Below, piece after piece: positions 43,843-52,441 of a DNA stretch of 64,000 nt. Every line of letters begins with the position of its first letter. Positions within the stretch are counted from its first letter, which is position 1. The stretch is from UBA5399 sp964464145. Its GTDB lineage: Bacteria; Bacillota; Clostridia; Christensenellales; Christensenellaceae. The notes beneath the pieces are model-generated. The model was not told where the DNA came from. It did not search any database and saw only the letters and a program-made list of their open reading frames with translations. The stretch lies in NCBI GenBank assembly GCA_964464145.1, contig CAYXFB010000002.1, positions 1 through 64,000 of the forward strand, in the 5' to 3' direction. The position numbers were made by a program, and so were the translations under genes.

Positions 43843-44991
43843 TTATTCGCCGAACAGCTCGTTCGCCTTGGCCATGTTTTCTATTATGGGCACGCTGAAG
43901 GGGCAGCGCTCCTCGCAGCTCCCGCAGCCTATGCAGTCCGAGCCGTGGGCGGACATCGAGGCGTAGTGCTGCTTTATGCTGGGCGGAATGTTCGCCTCGT
44001 CCAGCTTCGCAATGTCCAGATATTTGTTTACGTTGGCTATATCTATTTCGGAGGGGCAGGGCAGGCAGTGGCTGCAATATACGCAGCTTCCCTTCATGCT
44101 GCCCGTATTGGTGTTTATTATATCCGTATAGTCAAGCTGCTCCTCTGTCATATCGTAATATTTAAGAGCGTCCGCAACCTCCTCCGGCGCTTTAAAGCCC
44201 AGCAGCGCGCTTACCACCGCCGGACGGGTCAGCGCGTAATGTATGCACTGGCCGGCCGTCATCGGCTTGGCGAAGGGGGTGTGCTCTGCCGAAAGCAGCT
44301 TGCCCGCGCCCAGCGTTTTCATAACGGTGATGCCCACGTTGTGCTGTTCGCAAACGTTATACAGCGCCGCGCGCGCGGGGTCTATGCCCATATACTGCTG
44401 CCCGTCGAAATTGGCTTCCAGCGTATCCAGCACGTTTGTTTTGACGGGCGTCATATCAAAAGCGGCATTTATGCTGAAAAGCAGCACATCTATCTCGTTC
44501 ATCTCCACCAGGCGGCGCGCCACCAGCGGGTTGTGCGAGCTGGCGCCCAGATGGCGAACCACGCCCTTCTTTTTGAGATCCTTCATATAGTCAAGTATAC
44601 CGTGGTCTATTACCTGATCCAGCGCCTCGTCCGTATCCATGAAGAAAAGCATTCCAAAATCTATATAGTCAGTCTCAAGATAGCGCAGCAGATCTTCGAA
44701 ATACTTCTTGCTTATTTCGAAATCACGCGTAATGTCATATTGCTGGTTTAGATCCACAGAGCAGATGTGGCCCTGCAGCATAACCTTGTCGCGCCTGCCC
44801 TTGAGCGCCTTGCCTATCTTTTTACGTATATCCTCACCCGGCATAAACACATCCATTATATTTACGCCACTGTCTATTGCGGCGTGTATAGTGCTCTCCA
44901 CCACGTCATAGGGCTTTCCATCCAAATGCTCCGCGCCCATACCTATTGTACTGGCCTTTAAGCCTGTATTACCAATCTCTCTGTATTCCAT
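43843..44991 (-). CDS. Aldo/keto reductase with C-terminal 4Fe-4S ferredoxin region
   Basis: A 382-aa cytoplasmic oxidoreductase. The first 280 residues are an aldo/keto reductase barrel (REIGNTGLKASTIGMGAEHL at the start; MDVFMPGED; DYIDFGMLFFMD). The C-terminus has two Cys clusters, CVYCSHCLPCP and CIGCGSCEERCP, expected to bind iron-sulfur clusters. The combination is common in anaerobic Firmicutes; the substrate is unknown. CAAGGAG precedes the ATG. It is monocistronic. Confidence 0.87.
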   Translation of the reverse strand: MEYREIGNTGLKASTIGMGAEHLDGKPYDVVESTIHAAIDSGVNIMDVFMPGEDIRKKIGKALKGRRDKVMLQGHICSVDLNQQYDITRDFEISKKYFEDLLRYLETDYIDFGMLFFMDTDEALDQVIDHGILDYMKDLKKKGVVRHLGASSHNPLVARRLVEMNEIDVLLFSINAAFDMTPVKTNVLDTLEANFDGQQYMGIDPARAALYNVCEQHNVGITVMKTLGAGKLLSAEHTPFAKPMTAGQCIHYALTRPAVVSALLGFKAPEEVADALKYYDMTEEQLDYTDIINTNTGSMKGSCVYCSHCLPCPSEIDIANVNKYLDIAKLDEANIPPSIKQHYASMSAHGSDCIGCGSCEERCPFSVPIIENMAKANELFGE

Positions 44992-45352
44992 AGCGAAAAT
45001 TCTCCTTGAATGTTGTTATTTGAAATTTATAAAAACATTGGTATCGTGTGAGAACGATACCCTATATATAGCATATCCTGTATTTACCAAAACTTCAAGT
45101 GCATATTGTAAAAATGGCACACATTTCACAAAATTTTTTTCAAACGCGGAAAAAATTATCAAATCATATAAAACCACCGGCTTTTCTATAAAATGTCCCA
45201 TATAAGGTTTACGATCTCTTGCCACCAGTTTATCAATATATGTATCAATAATCAACTGTGTGCGAACAAACGCCATGTACATTATTTTTTACTAGCACAT
45301 CGTAAACCGCCACGCGAAATAGGATCGTTTCGAAATTTATCAAATTTTACTC
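44992..45352. other. Non-coding stretch before perR
   Basis: About 360 bp, AT-rich. Short open frames on both strands lack ribosome binding sites and family features, so I see no gene. Promoters for the reductase (minus) presumably lie at its left side. Confidence 0.4.
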
Positions 45353-45381
45353 TTTACAAATCAAAAATGCTATGCTATATT
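45353..45381 (+). promoter_or_regulatory. Promoter of perR-rubrerythrin
   Basis: TTTACA (45353-45358), 17-bp spacer, TATATT (45376-45381), with TGC directly before the -10 box (extended -10). Confidence 0.65.
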
Positions 45382-45386
45382 TAAAT

Positions 45387-45407
45387 CAATAATAATAATT
45401 GTTATTG
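45387..45407 (+). promoter_or_regulatory. PerR/Fur-type operator
   Basis: A 21-bp AT-rich palindrome with outer arms CAATAA and TTATTG (18 of 21 positions symmetric) sits on the predicted transcription start of the Fur-family gene, implying autorepression. Confidence 0.6.
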
Positions 45408-45421
45408 TTTGAGGAGTGAAA

Positions 45422-45805
45422 ATGGAGACTGCGAGAAAATATAGCAGAAAGAGAAACGCCATATATGAAGCGGTTTGCTCCACCGTAACGCACCCCAGCG
45501 CGGAGTGGATATACACCCGGCTAAAGCCCGAATATCCCGATCTGAGTTTGGGCACGGTATACCGCAATCTATCTCTTTTTAAGGAGAGCGGCGAAATAAA
45601 GAGCGTAGGCTCTGTGAACGGTCAGGACAGGTTTGACGGAAACATAAAGCCGCACGCGCATTTCATATGTAAGAAATGCGGCAGCGTATCCGATCTTATG
45701 GAGGAGCCCGCGCCCGGCATTCCCGTGGTGGACGGCCGTGTGGAGGAATACCAGCTCAATTTTTATGGGTTGTGCACAGATTGTTGCAAGGAAGCGGCGC
45801 AGTAG
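45422..45805 (+). CDS. perR: Fur-family regulator, PerR type
   Basis: A 127-aa metal-dependent repressor. It has the Fur winged helix (HPSAEWIYTRLKPEYPDLSLGTVYRNL), the metal-site segment RFDGNIKPHAHFICKKCG and a second Cys pair CTDC for structural zinc. The RFDGN...HAHF pattern and the rubrerythrin gene downstream favour peroxide sensing over iron sensing. GAGGAG ends 6 nt before ATG 45422; an earlier GTG at 45416 overlaps that site and was rejected. The gene is 49 bp upstream of rubrerythrin without a terminator, so the two are cotranscribed. Confidence 0.85.
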   Translation: METARKYSRKRNAIYEAVCSTVTHPSAEWIYTRLKPEYPDLSLGTVYRNLSLFKESGEIKSVGSVNGQDRFDGNIKPHAHFICKKCGSVSDLMEEPAPGIPVVDGRVEEYQLNFYGLCTDCCKEAAQ

Positions 45806-45854
45806 GCGTCGATTCAAATATAAAAAATAATATAGAATCAGGAGACAAAGAATT

Positions 45855-46397
45855 ATGGAAAAGTTTGTATGTTCAGTATGTGGTTATGTTCACGAGGGAA
45901 CCGAGGCTCCGGATGCTTGCCCGCAGTGCAAAGCTCCTAAGGAAAAGTTCAAGAAGCAGTCTGGCGACCGTTCCTGGGCGGCAGAGCACGTGGTTGGCGT
46001 TGCTAAGGGCGCTCCGGAGGAGATCCTTGAAGGCCTGCGCATGAACTTTGCCGGCGAATGCACGGAGGTTGGCATGTACCTTGCGATGTCTCGCGTGGCT
46101 CACCGCGAAGGTTATCCCGAAATTGGCCTGTACTGGGAGAAAGCCGCTCTTGAAGAAGCAGAGCACGCCGCTAAATTTGCGGAGCTTTTGGGTGAAGTTG
46201 TTACAGACAGCACAAAGAAGAATCTTGAGCTGCGCGTGGACGCCGAAAACGGTGCTACACAGGGCAAATGTGACATCGCCAAGCTGGCAAAAGAGGCCGG
46301 CCTAGACGCCATCCATGACACCGTTCACGAAATGGCAAGGGACGAAGCCCGTCACGGCAAAGCCTTTGAGGGTCTGCTCAAGAGGTACTTCGGTTAA
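45855..46397 (+). CDS. Reverse rubrerythrin
   Basis: A peroxide and oxygen reductase of anaerobes. The 180-aa protein has the rubredoxin domain first (CSVCGYVHEG and CPQCKAP), followed by the di-iron four-helix domain (about 50-180), with ligands in GECTEVGMY, EEAEHAAKF and ARDEARHGKAF. Ordinary rubrerythrin has the reverse order. CAGGAGAC precedes the ATG. Its place behind the PerR-type gene fits peroxide-induced expression; a terminator follows. Confidence 0.92.
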   Translation: MEKFVCSVCGYVHEGTEAPDACPQCKAPKEKFKKQSGDRSWAAEHVVGVAKGAPEEILEGLRMNFAGECTEVGMYLAMSRVAHREGYPEIGLYWEKAALEEAEHAAKFAELLGEVVTDSTKKNLELRVDAENGATQGKCDIAKLAKEAGLDAIHDTVHEMARDEARHGKAFEGLLKRYFG

Positions 46398-46434
46398 TCA
46401 GCAAATTTACCAGACCGCAAAATATATAGTGATA

Positions 46435-46463
46435 AAAAGCCGGGGCGGTCGCTTCGGCTTTTT
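46435..46463 (+). terminator. Terminator of perR-rubrerythrin
   Basis: AAAAAGCCG (46435-46443) and CGGCTTTTT (46455-46463) form a stem with flanking A and T runs. Confidence 0.75.
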
Positions 46464-46507
46464 GCTTGTACGCAACAAAAAAACGTGCACAAAGCCTGCT
46501 GTTGCTG

Positions 46508-46533
46508 TATAATTGGAAACTGTACAACAGTTT
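46508..46533 (+). promoter_or_regulatory. Promoter -10 box with operator of the corrinoid protein gene
   Basis: TATAAT at 46508-46513 is followed by a perfect inverted repeat AAACTGT-ACA-ACAGTTT (46517-46533), placed on the expected start site. The -35 is weak (TGCACA at 46486), which suits a regulated promoter. Confidence 0.5.
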
Positions 46534-46544
46534 TGGAGGTTTTT

Positions 46545-47180
46545 ATGAAGGCATACGAAGATTTGAGCATATTGGTACAGCGGGGCAAGGCGCCGGATGT
46601 AAAAGCGGCGGTGGAAGAACTGCTGGCGGCGGGCAATCCTGCTTCGGAGATATTGGACAACGGCCTTTTGGCGGGCATGTCCGTGATAGGCGAAAAGTTC
46701 AAGAACAACGAGGTTTTTGTGCCCGAGGTACTCATCGCGGCGCGCGCCATGAACACCGGCCTTGAGGTGCTTAAACCCGCGCTGGCCGAAAACACCGGCA
46801 CATCCAAGGGCAAAGCGGTGCTGGGCACGGTGAAGGGCGACCTGCACGACATAGGCAAGAACCTTGTGAAGATAATGATGGAGGGGCGCGGAATAGAGGT
46901 AATAGATCTGGGGGTGGACGTTTCGCCCGAAAGATTTGTGGACGAGGCGGTCAAAAACGGAGCGAAGATAATAGCCTGCTCCGCATTGCTCACCACCACC
47001 ATGAACACGATGAAGGACGTGGTTGCCCTGGCCGAGCAGCGCGGACTGCGCAGCGATATAAAAATAATGGTGGGCGGAGCGCCCGTTACGCAGGCCTTTT
47101 GCGAAAGTATAGGCGCGGACTGCTACACGGCGGACGCGGCTTCGGCCAGCGAGGCGGCATTGGAAATACTTGCGGGCTGA
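46545..47180 (+). CDS. Corrinoid (methyltransferase-type) cobalamin-binding protein
   Basis: A 211-aa protein like MtaC, MtbC and MttC, which carry a methyl group on cobalamin between two methyltransferases. Residues about 5-85 form the helical cap (LLAAGNPASEILDNGLLAGM, EVFVPEVLIAARAMN). The B12-binding Rossmann domain follows, with the DxHxxG motif in GDLHDIGKN, then SALLTTTM and VGGAPVT. The start at 46545 has TTGGAGG; an earlier in-frame ATG at 46485 lies upstream of the promoter. No methyltransferase or corrinoid-activating gene is adjacent, so partners must lie elsewhere. Confidence 0.9.
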   Translation: MKAYEDLSILVQRGKAPDVKAAVEELLAAGNPASEILDNGLLAGMSVIGEKFKNNEVFVPEVLIAARAMNTGLEVLKPALAENTGTSKGKAVLGTVKGDLHDIGKNLVKIMMEGRGIEVIDLGVDVSPERFVDEAVKNGAKIIACSALLTTTMNTMKDVVALAEQRGLRSDIKIMVGGAPVTQAFCESIGADCYTADAASASEAALEILAG

Positions 47181-47197
47181 CAAGCGAGCGCAGCCGC

Positions 47198-47242
47198 CCA
47201 CGCGCTTCCCGTGGCACACCCCAAGCGCGTGGGTGGTTTTTT
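47198..47242 (+). terminator. Terminator of the corrinoid protein gene
   Basis: CCACGCGCTT (47198-47207) and AAGCGCGTGG (47223-47232) form a perfect 10-bp stem followed by a T run ending at 47242. Confidence 0.88.
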
Positions 47243-47320
47243 ATTGCTCTTCGCCAATTGAAAATACGCGGTGCTTTTCGCGCCGCGTATTTTATATGTC
47301 TCTCTAATTATTTCTCTATT

Positions 47321-48757
47321 CTACAGAATTCTTTTTATGCATCTGAAATTGTTTTGCCAGTACGCAAGGCTCAGCTTAGTTTCGCGCACACCGCCCGTGC
47401 CGCTGTCTATCATTATACCGTTGCCCGCGTATATGCCCACGTGACCGTTGAAGCAGAGTATATCTCCCGGCTGCGCGTCGCTCAGGCTGTAGTAAGTGGG
47501 GAAATCCGCGCTGCGCCACTGTGAGGATGTCATGTAGCCTATGTTATAGCCCGCATTGTTGAGCACGTACCACACATAACCGGAGCAATCGAACCCGGCC
47601 GGAGTCTTGCCACCCGTCACGTAGGGCGTTCCCATAACGGAGTAACCCACGCGCAGTATAGCCTTCAATAGATCCTTATTCACTGCCGTCGCAGAGACCG
47701 GACCCACCGCGCCGCCGTTCATCATACCGCACTGCGGCGATACTTTATAATAGTATGTAACGCCCTCTTCGGCCTTGCGGTCTATGTATGTGGTTATGTC
47801 ATTCAGCGTGGTAATAAGCTTGGCACCGCCGTCCGGCTTTGTGGAGCGGTATAACTTATATCTGTCCGCACCGGGCGTGGGATTCCACGAAACCTTTATT
47901 GTACCGTCATCACGTGCGGTGGCCTTTAGGCCGCTCAGCTTGTCCATAGTGGTCTTGGCGTTCACCACACCCGAATACACGCCGCGCGTGCTATCTTTAT
48001 ACGGAAGCACTTTATAGTAATACACAATGCCCGTATCCAGCTGGGAATCCATATAAGCCGTAAGCTTTGTGCTAGCCAGCTTGGCGTATGGCCCCTTCTC
48101 GTCATAGCTTCTGTATATCACATACTTCGTAGCTCCCGGAACGATCTCCCACGAAACGGTTATGCAGTCGAAGGTGTCCCTAACAGCCTTTACGCTCTCC
48201 GGCTTGGACAGATTTGTTTCAGACTGCACCACGCTGGAGTAATCTCCGCGTATGCTGCCGTTGAAGGAAAGCACCTTATAGAAATAGGTAACGCCCACCT
48301 CCACCGTCTTGTCCTTATATGTATCCACATCGCCCACGGTCTTTATTTTTTGGTAGCCGGTCTTTTCCTCTAATGAGCGGTATATGGCATATTTTGTTGC
48401 CTTCTCCGCCTTTTCCCACTTCAAAGTTACCGTGTCGTGCGCGACGGGCTGCGCCATCAGATTGGCCACTGCCTCCGGTACGGCGGAAGCTTCAGAATCG
48501 TCAGTTATTTCGGCGGCGACTTCCTCCTCTATGGATATTTCCACATCGGGGATATCCACGTCCTCCTCGGGCATACCAGCACCCGGCTCCGGCTGAGTAT
48601 CGTTCAATATATCGTCAGAACTTTCGTTTGCGGGGCCAGGCGTAACAGTAGAGTTGTCGATTTGAACATCTTCAGTATCCGCAGCCATCGCGGTTGCCGG
48701 CGCCATCGATAAGCATAAAACGGCGGCCAGTACAATACCAAGAACTTTTCTCTTCAT
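47321..48757 (-). CDS. Secreted NlpC/P60 peptidoglycan hydrolase with FN3 repeats
   Basis: A 478-aa exported protein, probably a gamma-D-glutamyl-diamino-acid endopeptidase of the cell wall. Signal peptide VLGIVLAAVLCLSMAPATAMA is followed by an acidic linker. Three fibronectin type III domains lie at about 85-175, 178-268 and 270-360, each with a K-Y-x-I/L-Y-R-S strand. The NlpC/P60 domain lies at 365-478. Catalytic Cys is in GFDCSGYVWY and His in NGHVGIYAGN. GAAAGG precedes the ATG. It shares FN3 style with the other secreted protein at 39771. Confidence 0.9.
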   Translation of the reverse strand: MKRKVLGIVLAAVLCLSMAPATAMAADTEDVQIDNSTVTPGPANESSDDILNDTQPEPGAGMPEEDVDIPDVEISIEEEVAAEITDDSEASAVPEAVANLMAQPVAHDTVTLKWEKAEKATKYAIYRSLEEKTGYQKIKTVGDVDTYKDKTVEVGVTYFYKVLSFNGSIRGDYSSVVQSETNLSKPESVKAVRDTFDCITVSWEIVPGATKYVIYRSYDEKGPYAKLASTKLTAYMDSQLDTGIVYYYKVLPYKDSTRGVYSGVVNAKTTMDKLSGLKATARDDGTIKVSWNPTPGADRYKLYRSTKPDGGAKLITTLNDITTYIDRKAEEGVTYYYKVSPQCGMMNGGAVGPVSATAVNKDLLKAILRVGYSVMGTPYVTGGKTPAGFDCSGYVWYVLNNAGYNIGYMTSSQWRSADFPTYYSLSDAQPGDILCFNGHVGIYAGNGIMIDSGTGGVRETKLSLAYWQNNFRCIKRIL

Positions 48758-49153
48758 AAACAGTACCTTTCATTTGATTTTGCGTGCCGCGCGGTTTCCC
48801 GCGGCCACGCACTTTTCATTGCGACGCTCCGGATACTTATAGCTGCGTTCCAAAGCGTATATTAGCGTGTTTTGTAAACATATTATATCACAAATCTAAA
48901 AATTTTAAACATTTTGTGCTCCGCGCGGCCAAAACCCGCCGCTCTTCAGGTCTAAAAACGGCTTGGTTATGCGGTTTGCTCGGGTTGTAAAAGTTTGTTC
49001 ATATTTTTTCGCGAACGCGTCTTTTTTTGGAACAAAAACTGCAGACCGCGCGTCACCGTCCCATATTTCGGCGAACCGCAAACAAATTATTGTGCTGTCA
49101 GGTACTTTTCATATATAATATTGTGCATAAAGCATAGGGGGTATGTTCTTTAA
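48758..49153. promoter_or_regulatory. Divergent promoter region without genes
   Basis: About 400 bp. On the plus strand TTGTGC (49090-49095) and TATAAT (49114-49119) with an 18-bp spacer may drive the acetate-type transporter. I see no structured RNA and no convincing small gene. Confidence 0.4.
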
Positions 49154-49720
49154 ATGAGTGAACATGAAATTTCTAAAAAAGTGAATCCCGGCCCGCTGGG
49201 GCTGCTTGGGTTCGGTATGACGACGATTCTTCTAAACCTGCACAACGCGGGCATAACGGAGCTTTCCGTGGTGATTGTGGCAATGGGCTTTGCGCTGGGC
49301 GGCCTGGCGCAGGTGGTGGCCGGCATACTTGAGTTTGTGAATAAAAATACATTTGCAGGCACGGCCTTCACGGCCTACGGCTTCTTTTGGTGGTCGCTTA
49401 TATTTATATGGATAAACCCGACGGGCGGTGCAATAGCGGGCGCGGACGAGGTCAGCATGGGCTTTTATCTGCTGCTTTGGGGCGTGTTCACGCTGTTTAT
49501 GTTCATATGCACACTAAAGCACAACCGTGCCACGCAGGTGGTCTTCCTCTCGCTCGCCATACTTTTCTTCGGTCTGGCAATAGGCGATTTTACGGGAATC
49601 GCCACAATAAAGATAGTTTCGGGCGTGATCGGCATATTCTGCGGAGCAAGCGCCATATACAACGCTATGGGGCAGATGGTGAACAGCGAATTCGGCCGCA
49701 GCGTTTTGCCGCTTGGCTGA
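49154..49720 (+). CDS. Acetate/succinate transporter (GPR1/FUN34/YaaH family)
   Basis: A 188-aa membrane protein with six helices that moves acetate or succinate with protons. The family motif NPGPLGLLGFGMTT opens the first helix. Later features are GGLAQVVAGILEF, AFTAYGFFWWSL and IFCGASAIYNAMGQ. Length equals Escherichia coli SatP. GGGGG lies about 12 nt before the ATG. It is followed by a terminator, so it is monocistronic. Confidence 0.93.
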   Translation: MSEHEISKKVNPGPLGLLGFGMTTILLNLHNAGITELSVVIVAMGFALGGLAQVVAGILEFVNKNTFAGTAFTAYGFFWWSLIFIWINPTGGAIAGADEVSMGFYLLLWGVFTLFMFICTLKHNRATQVVFLSLAILFFGLAIGDFTGIATIKIVSGVIGIFCGASAIYNAMGQMVNSEFGRSVLPLG

Positions 49721-49748
49721 AAAGCGTTATAAATCCAGCAAGTAACAT

Positions 49749-49781
49749 AAGAGACTCTGCCAAAGGCGGGGTCTCTTGTTT
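49749..49781 (+). terminator. Terminator of the acetate-type transporter gene
   Basis: AAGAGAC...GCC pairs with GGC...GTCTCTT around AAA, with one internal mismatch, followed by TTGTTT. Confidence 0.7.
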
Positions 49782-49862
49782 CGCCGCTTCAATGTATAAT
49801 TGACAGTGTATAAGTGAAGGGGATATAATATTGTTTAAATTGTGATTGGAGGTCATTACGGC

Positions 49863-51503
49863 TTGAAACCATATCCATATTACACAACCAGAGAAGTACG
49901 CAGCATTGGCGATATTTTAAAATATAGGCTGGAAAACACCCCTGAAAAGGACGCATTTCGCATTAGAATAGACAAGGACAACTACAAGAGCATATCGTGG
50001 CGGCAATTTGGCGCGGATATAGCGGCGCTTTCCGCCTCGCTGGACGAGCATTCGCTTTCGGGATCGCACATATGCGTTGTGGGCGAAAATTCATACGAGT
50101 GGGTAGTGGTTTTCTTTGCCGTAATAATGAGCGGCGGCGTTATAGTGCCGCTGGACAGAGAACTTCCCGCACCCAAGCTGGGCGAGCTCATAGCCTTTAG
50201 CGACGCTAAGGCTATATTTTATTCCGGCAGCTACGCGGGCGCGATGGCGGATATCCGAACAGCGCAGCCGGATGTTCAGTATTTTTGCATACAGAGTGAG
50301 AGCGAGGGGCTCTCCGGGCTTCTCATAGAGGGTGAAAGCCTGCTTGCGAACGGCGCGGCTTCCTGCCTTGACGCGGAGCCGGACACCGAAAAGCTGGCGG
50401 CCATATATTTCACCTCGGGCACGAGCGGCGAGCAAAAGGGCGTTATGCTGTGCCAGCGTAATATGGTGGCCAGCTTCGACGGCGCGTGCAAGCACGTTCA
50501 TTTCACGGACGACGATGTAGTGCTGTCCGTTCTGCCGCTGCACCATTGTTACGAGAGCAACTGCGGCATACTGGCGCTGCTGCACAGCGGCTGCGTGATC
50601 TGCTTCAACGAAAATTTGAAGGTGTTCCTGAGCAATCTAAAGCTTTTCCGGCCTACGGGCATGAGCCTCGTCCCCCTGGTTGCGGACACGCTCTTTCGCC
50701 AGATAATGGACGCGGCGCAGCGTAACGGCAAGCTCAAAAAGCTGCAAACAGGCATGAAAATAAGCGATATACTGCAAAAGCTGAATATAGATATAACGGA
50801 GAAGCTGTTCGGCGAGGTTTACGAAGCGCTGGGCGGCCGCTACCGCAAATCCTTTGTGGGCGGCGCGCCCATGAACCCGGTGGTAACAAAGGCCTTCCGC
50901 AAGCTCGGCATAACTATGCTCCAGGGCTATGGCATAACGGAGTGCTCCCCGCTCGTTTCGGTCAACCGCGAAAACTTTTACAAGGACGATTCCGTCGGGC
51001 CGGTGCTACCCGTTTGCCGCGTGAAGATAAAGGACGGCGAGGTGCTGGTGAAGGGCGATAACGTCATGCTGGGCTACTATAAAGACGAGCAAGCGACACG
51101 CGAGGCCATGGACGAGGGTTGGTTCAAAACGGGCGATCTCGGTTATATAGATATGGATGGCTTCCTATATATAACGGGCCGCAAGAAGAACCTCATAATT
51201 TTGGAGAGCGGCGAAAACGTAAGTCCAGAGGAGCTGGAAGGTTACGTGGTCAATCTTCCGCTTGTGAGCGAGGTAATCGTTTACGAGGACGCGGGCAAGA
51301 TAATGGCGGAGATATTCCCCGACGCGGACTACGCCAAGGAGAACGATATAGCCGATATTGAGGCGGAGCTAATGACGCAGATAACCGACATAAACAAGGG
51401 CTTGCCCCGCTACAAGCACATACACGGCCTGCGCCTTAGGGACAGTGAGTTCGAAAAGACGACATCCAAAAAAATAATACGCTACAAGGTGCATGCGGAC
51501 TGA
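49863..51503 (+). CDS. AMP-forming acyl-CoA/acyl-ACP synthetase
   Basis: A 546-aa adenylate-forming enzyme of the long-chain acyl ligase type. Motif A is IYFTSGTSGEQKG, A5 is LQGYGITECSP, A7 is DEGWFKTGDLGYID, and A10 lies near the C-terminus (TTSKKIIRYKV). The start is a TTG at 49863, since GGAGG at 49848-49852 lies 10 nt before it and would be inside the gene if the GTG at 49842 were used. It is the first of three genes followed by an acyl carrier protein, so the acyl group may be loaded on that carrier rather than on CoA. Confidence 0.85.
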   Translation: MKPYPYYTTREVRSIGDILKYRLENTPEKDAFRIRIDKDNYKSISWRQFGADIAALSASLDEHSLSGSHICVVGENSYEWVVVFFAVIMSGGVIVPLDRELPAPKLGELIAFSDAKAIFYSGSYAGAMADIRTAQPDVQYFCIQSESEGLSGLLIEGESLLANGAASCLDAEPDTEKLAAIYFTSGTSGEQKGVMLCQRNMVASFDGACKHVHFTDDDVVLSVLPLHHCYESNCGILALLHSGCVICFNENLKVFLSNLKLFRPTGMSLVPLVADTLFRQIMDAAQRNGKLKKLQTGMKISDILQKLNIDITEKLFGEVYEALGGRYRKSFVGGAPMNPVVTKAFRKLGITMLQGYGITECSPLVSVNRENFYKDDSVGPVLPVCRVKIKDGEVLVKGDNVMLGYYKDEQATREAMDEGWFKTGDLGYIDMDGFLYITGRKKNLIILESGENVSPEELEGYVVNLPLVSEVIVYEDAGKIMAEIFPDADYAKENDIADIEAELMTQITDINKGLPRYKHIHGLRLRDSEFEKTTSKKIIRYKVHAD

Positions 51504-51527
51504 TCGCGCCGGAAGGAGTTATATATA

Positions 51528-51782
51528 ATGTACGAAGACGTAAAGCGAATATTGCAGGAGTACGCCTGCATAGAGGACGACATAATAACGCCCGATTCCA
51601 ATCTACAAACCGATCTCTTCCTAAATTCTCTCGATGTGGTGAACGTGATCGTGGAGTTTGAGGAAGAATTCGGCATAGATATTGACGAAGCGGATATACG
51701 CACCTTCGTTAGCGTGAGTGACGTTGTTGGCTATATCGAAGGAAAGCTTGCGCCGCAGGGCGGAATGGTGGGGCAAAACTGA
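51528..51782 (+). CDS. Acyl carrier protein
   Basis: An 84-aa four-helix carrier. The phosphopantetheine Ser lies in LFLNSLDVVNVIVEFEEEF; the common D-S-L is N-S-L here, a variant seen in carriers outside the main fatty acid synthase. The protein is acidic as expected. GGAAGGAG precedes the ATG. It lies 24 bp after the synthetase and overlaps the next gene (stop TGA shares one base with ATG), so all three are coupled. Confidence 0.9.
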   Translation: MYEDVKRILQEYACIEDDIITPDSNLQTDLFLNSLDVVNVIVEFEEEFGIDIDEADIRTFVSVSDVVGYIEGKLAPQGGMVGQN

Positions 51783-52441
51783 TGAAATACGATACGGTAT
51801 TATTCGATTTGGACGGTACGCTTTTGAACACTCTCACAGATCTGGCGCAAAGCATAAACAAAATGCTGGCGGCGGCGGGCTACCCCGAACGCACAGAGCA
51901 GCAGATCCGCGCCAGCCTAGGCAATGGCGCCAAGATGCTCGTGTGGACCTCGCTGCCCGAGGGCACCTGTGAAGCGGAGGTGGAACGCTGTCTGGAGCAA
52001 TATCGCCCGATATACAAGCAAAACATGAGCAACAACACCCGTCCCTACGAGGGCATAATGGAGCTGCTGGAGGCGCTAAAGCAGCGCGGAATAAAAATGG
52101 GCGTGGTTTCAAACAAGCCGGACGCGCCCTGCAAGGCGCTGGTTGATGAGATGTTCGGCGGCTACATAGACGTGGCCATAGGCGACAAGCCGGAGGTTCC
52201 GCGCAAGCCCGACCGCGCCGCCGTGGATTCCGCGCTGTCCGCACTGGGCGCAAAGCACGAGGGCGCCATATACATAGGCGATTCCGAGGTGGATATAATG
52301 ACGGCACGCAACGCCGGACTGCCCTGCGTGTGCGTGACCTGGGGCTTCAGAGACCGCGACGTGTTCGAGGAGGAGGGTGCGGACTTCATAATCGACCATC
52401 CCAGCGAGCTTTTGGCGCTGATTTATACTAATTCCATTTAA
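51782..52441 (+). CDS. HAD-family phosphatase (phosphoglycolate phosphatase-like)
   Basis: A 219-aa HAD hydrolase. Motif I is LFDLDGTLLNT, motif II is VVSNKP, motif III includes RKPDRAAVD, and motif IV is YIGDSEVDIMTA. The helical cap type matches Gph and PGMB. Its start overlaps the acyl carrier protein stop. The last codons and the stop lie within the left end of a repeat element (52425 onward), so the C-terminus may have been altered by insertion. The role next to an acyl-activating pair is unclear. Confidence 0.87.
   Translation: MKYDTVLFDLDGTLLNTLTDLAQSINKMLAAAGYPERTEQQIRASLGNGAKMLVWTSLPEGTCEAEVERCLEQYRPIYKQNMSNNTRPYEGIMELLEALKQRGIKMGVVSNKPDAPCKALVDEMFGGYIDVAIGDKPEVPRKPDRAAVDSALSALGAKHEGAIYIGDSEVDIMTARNAGLPCVCVTWGFRDRDVFEEEGADFIIDHPSELLALIYTNSI

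Noticed and set aside
43843..44991. Aldo/keto reductase with ferredoxin-like tail as a novel fusion
   Set aside because: This architecture is common in anaerobic Firmicutes.
45016..45282. 88-codon minus-strand and 61-codon plus-strand frames before perR
   Set aside because: AT-rich random frames on both strands of the same stretch, without start signals.
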